Positions 51,666 through 59,427 of a stretch of DNA of 64,000 nt are shown here, one piece after another. Under the pieces are notes generated by a model, which saw only the letters and a program-made list of their open reading frames with translations, was not told the DNA's origin and did no database searches. The stretch spans positions 9,430,501-9,494,500 of the forward strand of contig NZ_AP023356.1 of assembly GCF_018324205.1 (NCBI RefSeq), given 5' to 3'. Position numbers and translations under genes: made by a program. The stretch is from Actinoplanes ianthinogenes. Lineage in GTDB: Bacteria > Actinomycetota > Actinomycetes > Mycobacteriales > Micromonosporaceae. Within the stretch, counting starts at the first letter, position 1, and every line of letters starts with the position of its first letter.

Positions 51666-51884
51666 ACTCCTCAAGCGACTCGGGCACCCCTGCGTCAGGC
51701 AAGCCAGGGCCGATCCTGTGTCGATTTACCCCGCCGTGGCAGACCTCGGGCCAAGATCGTTTGTAGCGCTAACCGCTGTACCGATCTTCCTTCTGACGCC
51801 TGCCTGCGGGGCAGGTGGTGGTGCGGTGGGGGTGATGCGAATCCGCTGGTGCGATCGGCGGGAGCTTGGCTACGCTACGCCGCA

Positions 51885-52628
51885 ATGGCGAACCTGGTGC
51901 ATCTCACTCCCGAAGACCGGGCGCGGCGGATTGTCCGTTCCGGTGTGGCCGCGCGCAGTCTTGGCGGAGCCGGTGAACGGGGCGTCTACTGCATGCCGGT
52001 GCTTACCTCCTACATGCTCACCCATCAGTGGGTACGCGAGCTGCGGCGCTGGCACCCGGGCGTGCTCGCCGCCGTGGACCTGCGCATTTCCGACGACGAG
52101 CCGGTCCTGGTCGGCCGGTACAACCGGGAGCCAGAGCGCTGCCCGGCTGCGCGGGCCGTTGCCCTAGTGCGCGAGGCAGCCGATCCGCGTGGCTTCGAGA
52201 TCTTCGTGCCCCGTGCAATCTCGGCCGGCGAAGTGCGTCGAGTCCGAAGCGTGGCGCAGGGCATCGGCTGGCGGCACAAGCCGGACGCGCACGGCGTCCA
52301 GCCGTGTACCTGTCCAGCCTGCATTCAACCCGGTACCCCCAAGGTGGCCCGGCTGCGTCGCCGCTTGCCGGATGAGGACTTCAGGCCCCGGAGGACCAAG
52401 CCGGAGCTGATGGCGCAGCTGCGCGGCGCGGCGACGGTTGAGGACGTCTGTGACGCACTGTGGGGGCTCGGCGAGCGCAGCCGGGGCGGCGCCGAAGAGC
52501 TCGCTTTCCTCGTCGACCACCCCGACCCGGACGTGCGCGAGCTGCTCTACGACGTGCTGGAGTCCTATCGCGGCAAGGCCGCCCGCGAGTTGCGGGCCAG
52601 GCTGCTGAGCAACGCCGACTGGCTCTGA
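51885..52628 (+). CDS. Uncharacterised protein with CxCxxC motif and HEAT-like tail, 247 aa
   Basis: The N-terminal part (VHLTPEDRARRIVRSGVAAR, GVYCMPVLTSYMLTHQWVRE, DDEPVLVGRYN) is reminiscent of the ADP-ribosyltransferase-like fold family that contains HLT/G-x-Y motifs, though I cannot confirm the fold. CTCPACIQPG may bind zinc. ELAFLVDHPDPDVRELLYDV is a HEAT-like repeat. A TACGCT -10-like element lies ten bases before the ATG. Confidence 0.65.
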   Translation: MANLVHLTPEDRARRIVRSGVAARSLGGAGERGVYCMPVLTSYMLTHQWVRELRRWHPGVLAAVDLRISDDEPVLVGRYNREPERCPAARAVALVREAADPRGFEIFVPRAISAGEVRRVRSVAQGIGWRHKPDAHGVQPCTCPACIQPGTPKVARLRRRLPDEDFRPRRTKPELMAQLRGAATVEDVCDALWGLGERSRGGAEELAFLVDHPDPDVRELLYDVLESYRGKAARELRARLLSNADWL

Positions 52629-52801
52629 CCCACCACGACGCCCGCGCACGAGTATCAACCCCGAGATCGTGTGTCGTCGAGGGTGGCTACGGTGCGTGCC
52701 GGCCAGCACCTTGGGCGAGGGCAATGACTGGACCGGCGGCGGGGGTTTCGGGACCTTCGCGTGGCCTGCGGCTCGCCAGTGCGTGCGCCTGGATGACGGG
52801 C

Positions 52802-53389
52802 TCAGGTGGTGTAGGCGCGGAAGGTGCGCAGCAGGTAGCCGGGCATGGTGAGTTTTTCGTCGCCGACTTCGGCGGTGACGGGGACGTCTTTGATGGTGGT
52901 GTCGGTCCAGGTGGGTTCGGGGAACCATTGGGTGAGCTGGTCGCGGGTGATGGTCCAGGTGTCGCCGGCTTCGGCGGAGATGGCCAGGACGTAGAGCATG
53001 GTGCCGGGTTCGGCGAGGCCGGGTAGCTGGGCGAGGTAGGCGTCGAGGCCGCCGTATCGGTGCAGGTTGTGCAGCAGGCCGCAGTCGATGATGGTGTCGA
53101 AGGGCGCGTTCGGCAGGTGCAGGGCGGTGGCGTCCTGGACGTCGAAGGTGGCGGTGAGGCCGGTGGCTTTGGCACGGGCGCGTTCGATGGCGACGGGTGA
53201 GATGTCGATGCCGGTGACGTGGTAGCCGCGGCGGGCCAGGGCGAGGGCGAGGTCGCCGGTGCCGCAGCCGAGGTCGAGGACTTTGGGGCCGCGGACGCCG
53301 TAGTCGAGCAGGGCGGTGAGGGCGGGCTGGGGTTTGCCGATGTCCCAGGGTGCGGTGTCGGTGCGGTACGCCTCGTCGTAGTCGATCAT
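52802..53389 (-). CDS. SAM-dependent class I methyltransferase
   Basis: The protein is 195 aa. Motif I is VLDLGCGTGDLALALARRG, with acidic loop VTGIDISPVAIERAR and motif IV FDTIIDCGLLHNL. APWDIGKPQPAL at the start is typical of thiopurine/tellurite-type methyltransferases (TehB/TPMT-like). GGGGAGAAG precedes the ATG. The 173 bp downstream hold nothing recognised. Confidence 0.88.
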   Translation of the reverse strand: MIDYDEAYRTDTAPWDIGKPQPALTALLDYGVRGPKVLDLGCGTGDLALALARRGYHVTGIDISPVAIERARAKATGLTATFDVQDATALHLPNAPFDTIIDCGLLHNLHRYGGLDAYLAQLPGLAEPGTMLYVLAISAEAGDTWTITRDQLTQWFPEPTWTDTTIKDVPVTAEVGDEKLTMPGYLLRTFRAYTT

Positions 53390-53467
53390 GTCTTCTCCCC
53401 TGGGCCGGTCGGCGTGGTGCGACCTTATCGTGCCGGTGCGCGGTTGGTGTGTCGTACGTCTGCCTGT

Positions 53468-53515
53468 TTGAGGCTTCTCTCGGCGAAACCCGGGTTTTGC
53501 CGGGCGAAGTCTCAA
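53468..53515. promoter_or_regulatory. 48-bp nested dyad between divergent genes
   Basis: The dyad is centred between 53491 and 53492 at AAACCCGGGTTT. Outer arms TTGAGGCTTC and GAAGTCTCAA pair with one mismatch; 20 of 24 positions per half match in total. It sits in the 164-bp divergent gap between the methyltransferase and TetR genes, so an operator is more likely than a terminator. Confidence 0.7.
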
Positions 53516-53553
53516 GTGGTTTCGGGTTGCCGGTGCCGCATAGCGTGGTCGGG

Positions 53554-54153
53554 ATGAGTCCTGACGAGGTGCGGCTGGCCGTGGTGCGGGCGATGGTGCC
53601 GCTGATGGCCGAGTTCGAGACGCTGAGCATGGCGGGGATCGCGCGGTCGGCGGGTGTCGGTGAGGATGAGCTGCTGGCGGTCTTCCCGGACAAGGAGGCG
53701 GCCGCGCAGGCGTTTGTGGAGACGTTCACGCGGGCGTGGGCCGAGGTGACCGATCCGGTGGGCGAGTTGCGGGCGATGTCCGGGATCGGGGTGGAGTTGC
53801 CGCTCGCCGCGCGGCTGGTCGCGGTGGCCGAGATTCTGGACGGCTATCACGAGCGGTTGCGGGTCGATGTCGGCGAGTTGCTGGCGAGTGTTCCGGTGGC
53901 GGACGGTTCGGGTGGGCGGGCGGAGGATCTGCGGGCGTTCGGTGCTTCGGCGCAGCTGCGGGAGGCTGTCGTGCGGGTGCTGGAGCCGGATGGGCGGCGT
54001 CTGCGGTTTCCGGTGCCGGCGCTGGCGGAGGTGTTCGTCGCGATGGTGTTCGGTGGGGTGCGGCCGTTGCCGGCCGATCAGGTGGTCGACCTGTTCCTGC
54101 ACGGGGCGCTGGCCGCCGGTCAGGGTTCGGCTCCGGACCCCGCGATCGGTTAG
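53554..54153 (+). CDS. TetR-like regulator, 199 aa
   Basis: LSMAGIARSAGVGEDELLAV then FPDKEAAAQAFVETFTRAW is a TetR HTH with the FPDKEAL-like helix. The C-terminal half is an all-helical ligand domain (LREAVVRVLEPDG). The ATG follows TAGCGT, a leaderless-type -10. A large dyad upstream may be its operator. Confidence 0.8.
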   Translation: MSPDEVRLAVVRAMVPLMAEFETLSMAGIARSAGVGEDELLAVFPDKEAAAQAFVETFTRAWAEVTDPVGELRAMSGIGVELPLAARLVAVAEILDGYHERLRVDVGELLASVPVADGSGGRAEDLRAFGASAQLREAVVRVLEPDGRRLRFPVPALAEVFVAMVFGGVRPLPADQVVDLFLHGALAAGQGSAPDPAIG

Positions 54154-54163
54154 CCGGCGGCGT

Positions 54164-54176
54164 GGCGTACCGGAAA
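54164..54176 (-). repeat. Copy 9 of recurrent motif (short form)
   Basis: GGCGTACCGGAAA on the + strand, 11 bases after the TetR stop; the complement is TTTCCGGTACGCC. Confidence 0.6.
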
Positions 54177-54209
54177 GCGGTCCGGATCGGACGCGGGTAG
54201 GTTTCGGCC

Positions 54210-54962
54210 ATGGCGCGGATCGTGATCGTCGGGGATGTCGGTGGTTGTGCCGGCGAGTTGGAGCGGGTGGTGCTGCCGCTGGCCGGCGATCCGGACACGA
54301 TCGTGATCCAGGTCGGGGATCTGGTGGACCGGGGGCCGGACTCGGCGGGGGTGTTGCGGCTGGTCGGCGAGCGGCTGGCCGCGGGCCGGTGGATTCAGCT
54401 GATCGGCAACCATGAGGCGCAGTATCTGGGCGGGGTGGCGTTCTGGCCGCAGCCGCTGGCCGAGTCGGACGCGGCGGTGTTGCGGTCCTGGTGGTTGCGG
54501 GAGTGGCTGCGGGTCGCCGCGGCGGTGCGGACCGCCGACGGTGAGGAGCTGCTGCTGTGTCATGCCGGGCTGACGCTGCCGGCCTGGCGGGAGCTGGGGG
54601 CGCCGGTGACCGCGGCGACGGCGGCGGATCTGCTGAACACGCGGCCGGAGCCGTTGTTGTGGGACTACGACGGGCCGTTGTGGGCCGAGGCCGGGTCGCG
54701 GCTGTATCCGTCGTGGCTGACCGGGGTGGCGTCGCTGCCGTTCTCGCAGGTGCACGGGCATTCGTCGGTGGTGCGGTTCGCGGACCGGCAGTGGGCGTGC
54801 GAGGAGCGGATCCGGGTGCGGACCACGGTGGACTGGGATGCCCGGCACACGGTGACCCGGTGCAGCGGTGGCCGGTTCCTCGGGGTGGATCCGAAGCACG
54901 GGACCACCGGGGCCGCGCGGTGGGCGCCGGTGGTGTTGCCGGACGCGCGGCTAATCGCCTAG
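54210..54962 (+). CDS. Calcineurin-like metallophosphoesterase with altered first motif
   Basis: The protein is 250 aa. Motif 2 VQVGDLVDRGPDS, motif 3 LIGNHEAQYL, then LLCHAGLTLPAW and VHGHSSVVR are intact. Motif 1 is GDVGGCAGEL instead of GDxHG, so the first metal-ligand His is replaced by Gly. Activity may be changed or lost. Related PP2A-like/ApaH-like enzymes cleave dinucleotides or phosphoproteins. Its 3' end overlaps the convergent methyltransferase gene by 12 bp. Confidence 0.85.
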   Translation: MARIVIVGDVGGCAGELERVVLPLAGDPDTIVIQVGDLVDRGPDSAGVLRLVGERLAAGRWIQLIGNHEAQYLGGVAFWPQPLAESDAAVLRSWWLREWLRVAAAVRTADGEELLLCHAGLTLPAWRELGAPVTAATAADLLNTRPEPLLWDYDGPLWAEAGSRLYPSWLTGVASLPFSQVHGHSSVVRFADRQWACEERIRVRTTVDWDARHTVTRCSGGRFLGVDPKHGTTGAARWAPVVLPDARLIA

Positions 54963-55757
54963 CCGGGCGACGCCGCCGTAAAGGGCGACGTCGTGGGCGC
55001 TGGGGCGCGGCGCGTCCGGGTTGGGGCGCCAGTCGCTGACCGGGACGAGGCCGGGCTCGATCAGGTGCAGGCCGGTGAAGTACTCGGCGATCTGGTCGTG
55101 GCTGCGCGGGTAGGCGTCGGCGGGGCCGCCGCGCAGCAGCTGCTCGGCGTACGCGCGTTCGTGTGGGGTGGCGAAGTCGGTGGTGCCGTGGGTGAGGATG
55201 AGGTGGCTGCCGGGGGCGAGCGCGGCGAGCAGTTCGCCGACGATGTCGCGGGCCTGCTGGTGGGTGGGGATGAAGTGCAGGACGGCGACCAGGGTGAGCC
55301 CGACCGGGCGGCTCAGGTCGATGGTGTCGGTGAGCTGCGGGTCGGCCAGGATGGCGCCCGGGTTGCGCAGGTCCTGCTCGATGTAGCAGGTGGCGCCGGC
55401 GCCGTCGAGCAGGGCGCGGGCGTGTGCCATCACCATCGGGTCGTTGTCGACGTAGACGACGCGGGCGTCCGGGTTGGCACGCTGGGCGACCTCGTGGGTG
55501 TTGTCGGCGGTGGGCAGCCCGGTGCCGATGTCGAGGAACTGGTCGATGCCGGCGTCGGCGGCCAGGTGGTGCACGGCGCGTCGCAGGAACGCGCGGTTCT
55601 CCCGGGCGGTGGTCCGGATGGTGGGGTGGAATTTCTCGATCAGGTCGCCGGATGCGCGGTCGGCGGCGAAGTGGTCCTTGCCGCCGAGCCAGTAGTTGTA
55701 GCGGCGGGCCGGGTGCATGGTCGAGGTGTCCAGCCCGGCGGGTGTGCTCTCCCCCAT
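54951..55757 (-). CDS. SAM-dependent methyltransferase (DUF574/Methyltransf_19)
   Basis: The protein is 268 aa. MHPARRYNYWLGGKDHFAAD is the family's signature N-terminus, DQFLDIGTGLPTADNTHEVA the SAM-binding loop, and VVYVDNDPMVMAHARALL the acidic loop. This actinobacterial family is large and mostly uncharacterised, sometimes in secondary-metabolite clusters. GGGGAGGATGAC lies directly before the ATG. Confidence 0.88.
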   Translation of the reverse strand: MGESTPAGLDTSTMHPARRYNYWLGGKDHFAADRASGDLIEKFHPTIRTTARENRAFLRRAVHHLAADAGIDQFLDIGTGLPTADNTHEVAQRANPDARVVYVDNDPMVMAHARALLDGAGATCYIEQDLRNPGAILADPQLTDTIDLSRPVGLTLVAVLHFIPTHQQARDIVGELLAALAPGSHLILTHGTTDFATPHERAYAEQLLRGGPADAYPRSHDQIAEYFTGLHLIEPGLVPVSDWRPNPDAPRPSAHDVALYGGVARLGD

Positions 55758-55829
55758 GTCATCCTCCCCGTATCGATGATGGTCGACGTTATCGCATAAA
55801 TCGGTCGCCGCGGCCCGTAGGGTGGGCGC

Positions 55830-56567
55830 ATGCGGCTCGCGGTGATCTCCGATGTGCACGGCAACCTTCCGGCGCTCGACGCGGTGCTGGCCGCGATCGA
55901 CGGCGACGGCGTGGACGTGACGGTGAACCTCGGGGATCTGCTGTCCGGTTATGTCCAGCCCGCGCAGACCGCGGACCGGCTGATCGAGATCGGTCTGCCG
56001 ACGGTCGCCGGCAACCACGAACGGCAGGTGCTGACGCTTCCGGAGGACCGCAAGGGGATGGCCGACCGGATCACCACCGGCCTGCTGACCGGCGCGCACC
56101 TGAGCTGGCTGGCGTCGCTGCCGATGACGTTGTCGCCGGCGCTGCGGGTGCTCGCCTTCCACGGCACCCCCACCGACGACCTGCAATATCTGCTGCACAC
56201 CGTCGATGCGGGCGGGGCCCGGGCGGCGACGGTGGACGAGGTCCGGGAGCGCCTCGGTGACGTCACCGGCTACGACCTGCTGCTGTGCGGGCACACGCAT
56301 CTGCCCGGGTCGCTGCGGCTGCCGGGCGGGCCGCTGATCGTGAACCCGGGCAGTGTCGGCTGGCCCGCGTACACCGACGACGCGCCGTTCCCGCACGAGA
56401 TGGCGGCCGGCACCCCGCACGCCCGGTATGCGCTGGTCGACGACGTGTCCGGCCGGTGGGAGGTGACGTTCCGGCAGGTCGAGTACCCGTGGGAGGCCGC
56501 GGCCGGGTGCGCCGAGAGCTTCGGGCGCCCGGATGTGGCGGCCGCGCTGCGGACGGGACGTAACTGA
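55830..56567 (+). CDS. YfcE/MJ0936-type metallophosphodiesterase
   Basis: The protein is 245 aa. ISDVHGNLPALDAVLAAI, NLGDLLSGY, AGNHERQVL, LAFHGTPTDD and LLCGHTHLPG are the complete set of metal ligands for a two-metal phosphodiesterase. The next gene starts inside its stop codon (TAACTGATG, TGATG coupling), so they form an operon. Confidence 0.9.
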   Translation: MRLAVISDVHGNLPALDAVLAAIDGDGVDVTVNLGDLLSGYVQPAQTADRLIEIGLPTVAGNHERQVLTLPEDRKGMADRITTGLLTGAHLSWLASLPMTLSPALRVLAFHGTPTDDLQYLLHTVDAGGARAATVDEVRERLGDVTGYDLLLCGHTHLPGSLRLPGGPLIVNPGSVGWPAYTDDAPFPHEMAAGTPHARYALVDDVSGRWEVTFRQVEYPWEAAAGCAESFGRPDVAAALRTGRN

Positions 56568-57451
56568 TGCGCCGGATCCGCTGCCACGCCGGCGGCCTGC
56601 GCCTGGAGCAGGTCGCGGAGCCGGTCGCCGGCGACGGGGAGCTGCTGATCCGGGCCCGGGCGATCGGGGTGACCCGGCCGGCGGTCGCCGGGCTGCGCGA
56701 CGGGCAGGTGCCCGGCGGCGAGGTCGGCGGTGAGGTGATCGGGATCGGTCCGGACGTCGACGGCTGGAAGGTCGGCGACCGGGTCGCGGCGCTGCCGTTC
56801 GGCGGGTCCTACGCCGAGGTCGTGACCGCCCCGGCCGTGCTCGCCACCCGGATCCCGGACACCGCCGACTTCGTCTCCGCGGTGGCGCTGGTGCGCTCCG
56901 GGCACGTCGCGCTCGGGGTGCTCGACGCGGCGGCGCTCACGCCGGGCGAGTCGGTCCTGGTCACGGCCGCGGCCAGCGGTGTCGGCAGTCTGCTGGTGCA
57001 GGCGGCGCGGCTGCGCGGCGCCGGGCGGGTGGTCGCGGCCGCGTCGCCGGGCAAGGCTTCTTTTCTGTACGACCTGGGCGCCGATGAGGTCGTCGGCTAC
57101 GACGCGCCGGGCGTCGAACCGGTCGACGTGGTCCTCGACGGCGCCGGTGGTGAGGTGCTCCCCCGCGCGCTGGCGGCGGCCCGGCCCGGCGGCCGGGCGG
57201 TGTTCTTCGCCTCCGGTGGCGGCACCGTCCCCGCCTACGACCTGCTGGCCGGGGCGAAGACGATCACCGGGTTCTCGATGGCGTACTTCGCCCGGACGCA
57301 GCCGCAACGCTACGCCGAGCACGAGCGGGAGCTGTGGGAGTTGCCGCTGCGCCCGCGGGTGCACGAGGTGCTGCCGCTGGAGCGGGCCGGGCGGGCGCAT
57401 GAGATCGTGCTGGGGCGGGCGAACTGCGGGAAGGTGGTGCTGGTGCCATGA
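56567..57451 (+). CDS. Zinc-free MDR (quinone oxidoreductase-like) dehydrogenase
   Basis: The protein is 294 aa. The GroES-like N-terminal half is shortened; the cofactor domain has SVLVTAAASGVGSLLVQAAR (A-x-x-G-V-G) and VDVVLDGAGGEVLPRA. No structural-zinc cysteines are visible, which places it with quinone oxidoreductases. It lies second in an operon with the phosphodiesterase and a VOC gene, each overlapping the next by up to four bases. Confidence 0.86.
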   Translation: MRRIRCHAGGLRLEQVAEPVAGDGELLIRARAIGVTRPAVAGLRDGQVPGGEVGGEVIGIGPDVDGWKVGDRVAALPFGGSYAEVVTAPAVLATRIPDTADFVSAVALVRSGHVALGVLDAAALTPGESVLVTAAASGVGSLLVQAARLRGAGRVVAAASPGKASFLYDLGADEVVGYDAPGVEPVDVVLDGAGGEVLPRALAAARPGGRAVFFASGGGTVPAYDLLAGAKTITGFSMAYFARTQPQRYAEHERELWELPLRPRVHEVLPLERAGRAHEIVLGRANCGKVVLVP

Positions 57452-58173
57452 CGGTGCGCTGGGTGACCGGATTCCTAGACACGCCGGCCGCGGACGCGGC
57501 GGCCGCCGAACGGTTCTGGCCGGCGGTGACCGGGACGACGCTGTCGGCACGCCGGGGCGGGGGCACGTTCGCGACGCTGCTGCCCGCCGCGGGCGACGCG
57601 AACCTGCGGGTGCAGGTGGTCGGTGACCCGCCGGCCCGCGCGCATCTGGACCTGCACGTCGGCGCGGTGCCGGCGGCGGCCGCGCGGGTGCGGGAGCTGG
57701 GGGCGGCGCTGCTGTACAGCGAGGACGATCTGGTGGTGCTGCGGTCCCCGGCCGGGATCGTGTTCTGCCTGGTCCCGTGGTCCGGGGAGAGGGCCGGCCC
57801 GGCTGCGCCGGTCTGGCCGGGCGGGCATGCCAGCGTCGCGGACCAGCTGTGCCTCGACATTCCCGATGCCGCGTACGACCGGGAGTTCACGTTCTGGCGT
57901 GCGGTCACCGGGTGGCGGGCCGACCCGGTGGACTCCCCCGAGTTCGAGCGGCTGCTCCCGCCGCCGCCGATCCCGATGCGGCTGCTGCTGCAACGCCTGC
58001 AGTCCGGTCCCGCCGGGGTGCACCTGGATCTGGCGTGCTCGGATGTGGCCGCCGAGGTCGCCCGGCACGAGGCCCTGGGCGCCACCGTCGTGCGCCGCGT
58101 CCCCGGCGACTGGACGACGCTGCGCGACCCGGCCGGCCGCGAGTACTGCGTCACCGCCCGTCCTCCGTCCTGA
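57448..58173 (+). CDS. Tandem VOC (glyoxalase-like) protein, 241 aa
   Basis: Two halves end with VVLRSPAGIVFCLVPW and TLRDPAGREYCVTARP, each preceded by an HLDLHV or HLDLAC strand. Its ATG overlaps the dehydrogenase stop (ATGA). It is the third tandem VOC protein of the window; the function is unknown. Confidence 0.82.
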   Translation: MTVRWVTGFLDTPAADAAAAERFWPAVTGTTLSARRGGGTFATLLPAAGDANLRVQVVGDPPARAHLDLHVGAVPAAAARVRELGAALLYSEDDLVVLRSPAGIVFCLVPWSGERAGPAAPVWPGGHASVADQLCLDIPDAAYDREFTFWRAVTGWRADPVDSPEFERLLPPPPIPMRLLLQRLQSGPAGVHLDLACSDVAAEVARHEALGATVVRRVPGDWTTLRDPAGREYCVTARPPS

Positions 58174-58267
58174 CTCCCGTCAGCTCCGCGCCGTCGTGGG
58201 CTGGTCCTGCCGATCTGGCTGCCGGCCGCTAGATGCCTGGTTTCACCAGCTCACAGCACGTGACGCC

Positions 58268-58289
58268 AATCACATTCGAATCACATTCG
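58268..58289 (+). repeat. Two direct 11-bp repeats AATCACATTCG
   Basis: The exact repeat AATCACATTCG occurs twice in tandem; a related CTCACAGCACG unit lies upstream at about 58249. The 11-bp period is that of OmpR-type response-regulator sites, for example Streptomyces PHO boxes. The downstream frame at 58322 is the only candidate target. Confidence 0.5.
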
Positions 58290-58321
58290 GATCTTGGAGG
58301 GCGCATCGACGGTAGCCCGTC

Positions 58322-58936
58322 ATGTTGAGCGCCAGAACCCTCGTCAGGACCCTTTCCATCCTCGTTCCCGTCGCGGCGGCCGCCGCGACCACTCTGGCCG
58401 CTCGCCGGTCACGCTGGGAGTGTCACCGCCAGCACCAAGCTGCCCTCTGCGAAGTCCAGGCCGTCACCGCGAAGCTCGAGCTCGTGTGCCGCGACGTGAC
58501 AGGTGCCGCCCCAAAGATCGACTGCGCCGGCCTCGCCGTGCAGGTCGACGCGCTCGCAGCCGAGACGCGTGGCACGAAGGCGGAGGTCGCCAGGCTCCGG
58601 AAGAGTGGCAACAGAGTCGCTGCCTGGTCGTTTCTTTCCGCGATCCCGTTGAACCTGGCCGCCGCCGCGCTTCAGCCCACAGCATTGTTCTGGCAGTCGC
58701 CTGACCCGAGGCTGCCAGCCGTCGAGACTCCGGCCCCATGTGTGTCTGGTCGCGACTGTCGGGTTGTTTCGCCGTCTCGATCTTCGCAGCCTTCGCCCAC
58801 AGCAATCTGCCCGGTTGTGGTCCCGACTTGCCGCTTGTCGGTGCCGCCGGCAACCGCACCTGTCCCGCTCTCCGAATCGGTCGGCGGTCTTCAGAGGTCC
58901 AGGGCTTCGATCACCGGCTTGCGGGTGTGCTCGTAG
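58322..58936 (+). CDS. Possible membrane-anchored small protein (weak)
   Basis: The frame begins with a hydrophobic LSILVPVAAAAATTLAARRS segment, followed by a helical stretch with four cysteines and a second hydrophobic AAWSFLSAIPLNLAAAALQ. The last third is low-complexity Ser/Pro/Arg and overlaps the Lrp gene by 46 bp, which argues against the C-terminus. The whole may be a decayed gene or only its first 115 codons may be real. Confidence 0.35.
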   Translation: MLSARTLVRTLSILVPVAAAAATTLAARRSRWECHRQHQAALCEVQAVTAKLELVCRDVTGAAPKIDCAGLAVQVDALAAETRGTKAEVARLRKSGNRVAAWSFLSAIPLNLAAAALQPTALFWQSPDPRLPAVETPAPCVSGRDCRVVSPSRSSQPSPTAICPVVVPTCRLSVPPATAPVPLSESVGGLQRSRASITGLRVCS

Positions 58937-59358
58937 ATCACCGAGCTGCGGAACCCGACGATCTCCCGGCGGCCGCTGAACTTGTCCATCAGGAACCCGT
59001 GCAGAGCGTCCACGCTCGGCACCGCCACGTGCACCAGGAAGTCGTCACCGCCGGCGACCACGAACACCGACAACACCTCCGGCAACCCCATCGCGTACGC
59101 CTTGAAGCTCTCGATCACCGTCCGGTTCAGTGGCCGCACCTGCACGTGCAGCAACGCCTGCACCCCGCGGTGGAGCGCACCCAGCGACACCTCGGCGTGA
59201 AACCCGGTGATCACCCCGCGCTCGCGCAGCGACCGCACCCGTTCCAGGCAGGTCGACGGCGCGATCCCGACCGTGCGGGCCAGTTCCCGGTTGGTCTGCC
59301 GCGCATCCGTCTGCAAATGGCCCACGATCGCCGCATCAAGTTCGTCCACGACCGGCAT
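58891..59358 (-). CDS. Lrp/AsnC-family regulator
   Basis: The protein is 155 aa. The HTH is LDAAIVGHLQTDARQTNREL then ARTVGIAPSTCLERVRSLRE; the RAM domain follows (VLSVFVVAGGDDFLVHVAVP). It is divergent from a Glu/Leu-type dehydrogenase with a 69-bp gap. As in other Bkd/Ald-type pairs it probably activates that gene in response to an amino acid. Confidence 0.92.
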   Translation of the reverse strand: MPVVDELDAAIVGHLQTDARQTNRELARTVGIAPSTCLERVRSLRERGVITGFHAEVSLGALHRGVQALLHVQVRPLNRTVIESFKAYAMGLPEVLSVFVVAGGDDFLVHVAVPSVDALHGFLMDKFSGRREIVGFRSSVIYEHTRKPVIEALDL

Positions 59359-59427
59359 TCTCCCCCATTTCGCGAACGACGTTCGGAACCGGCCGGTCAG
59401 CGCCGTGCACCTGGCTAGCTTCGCCCT

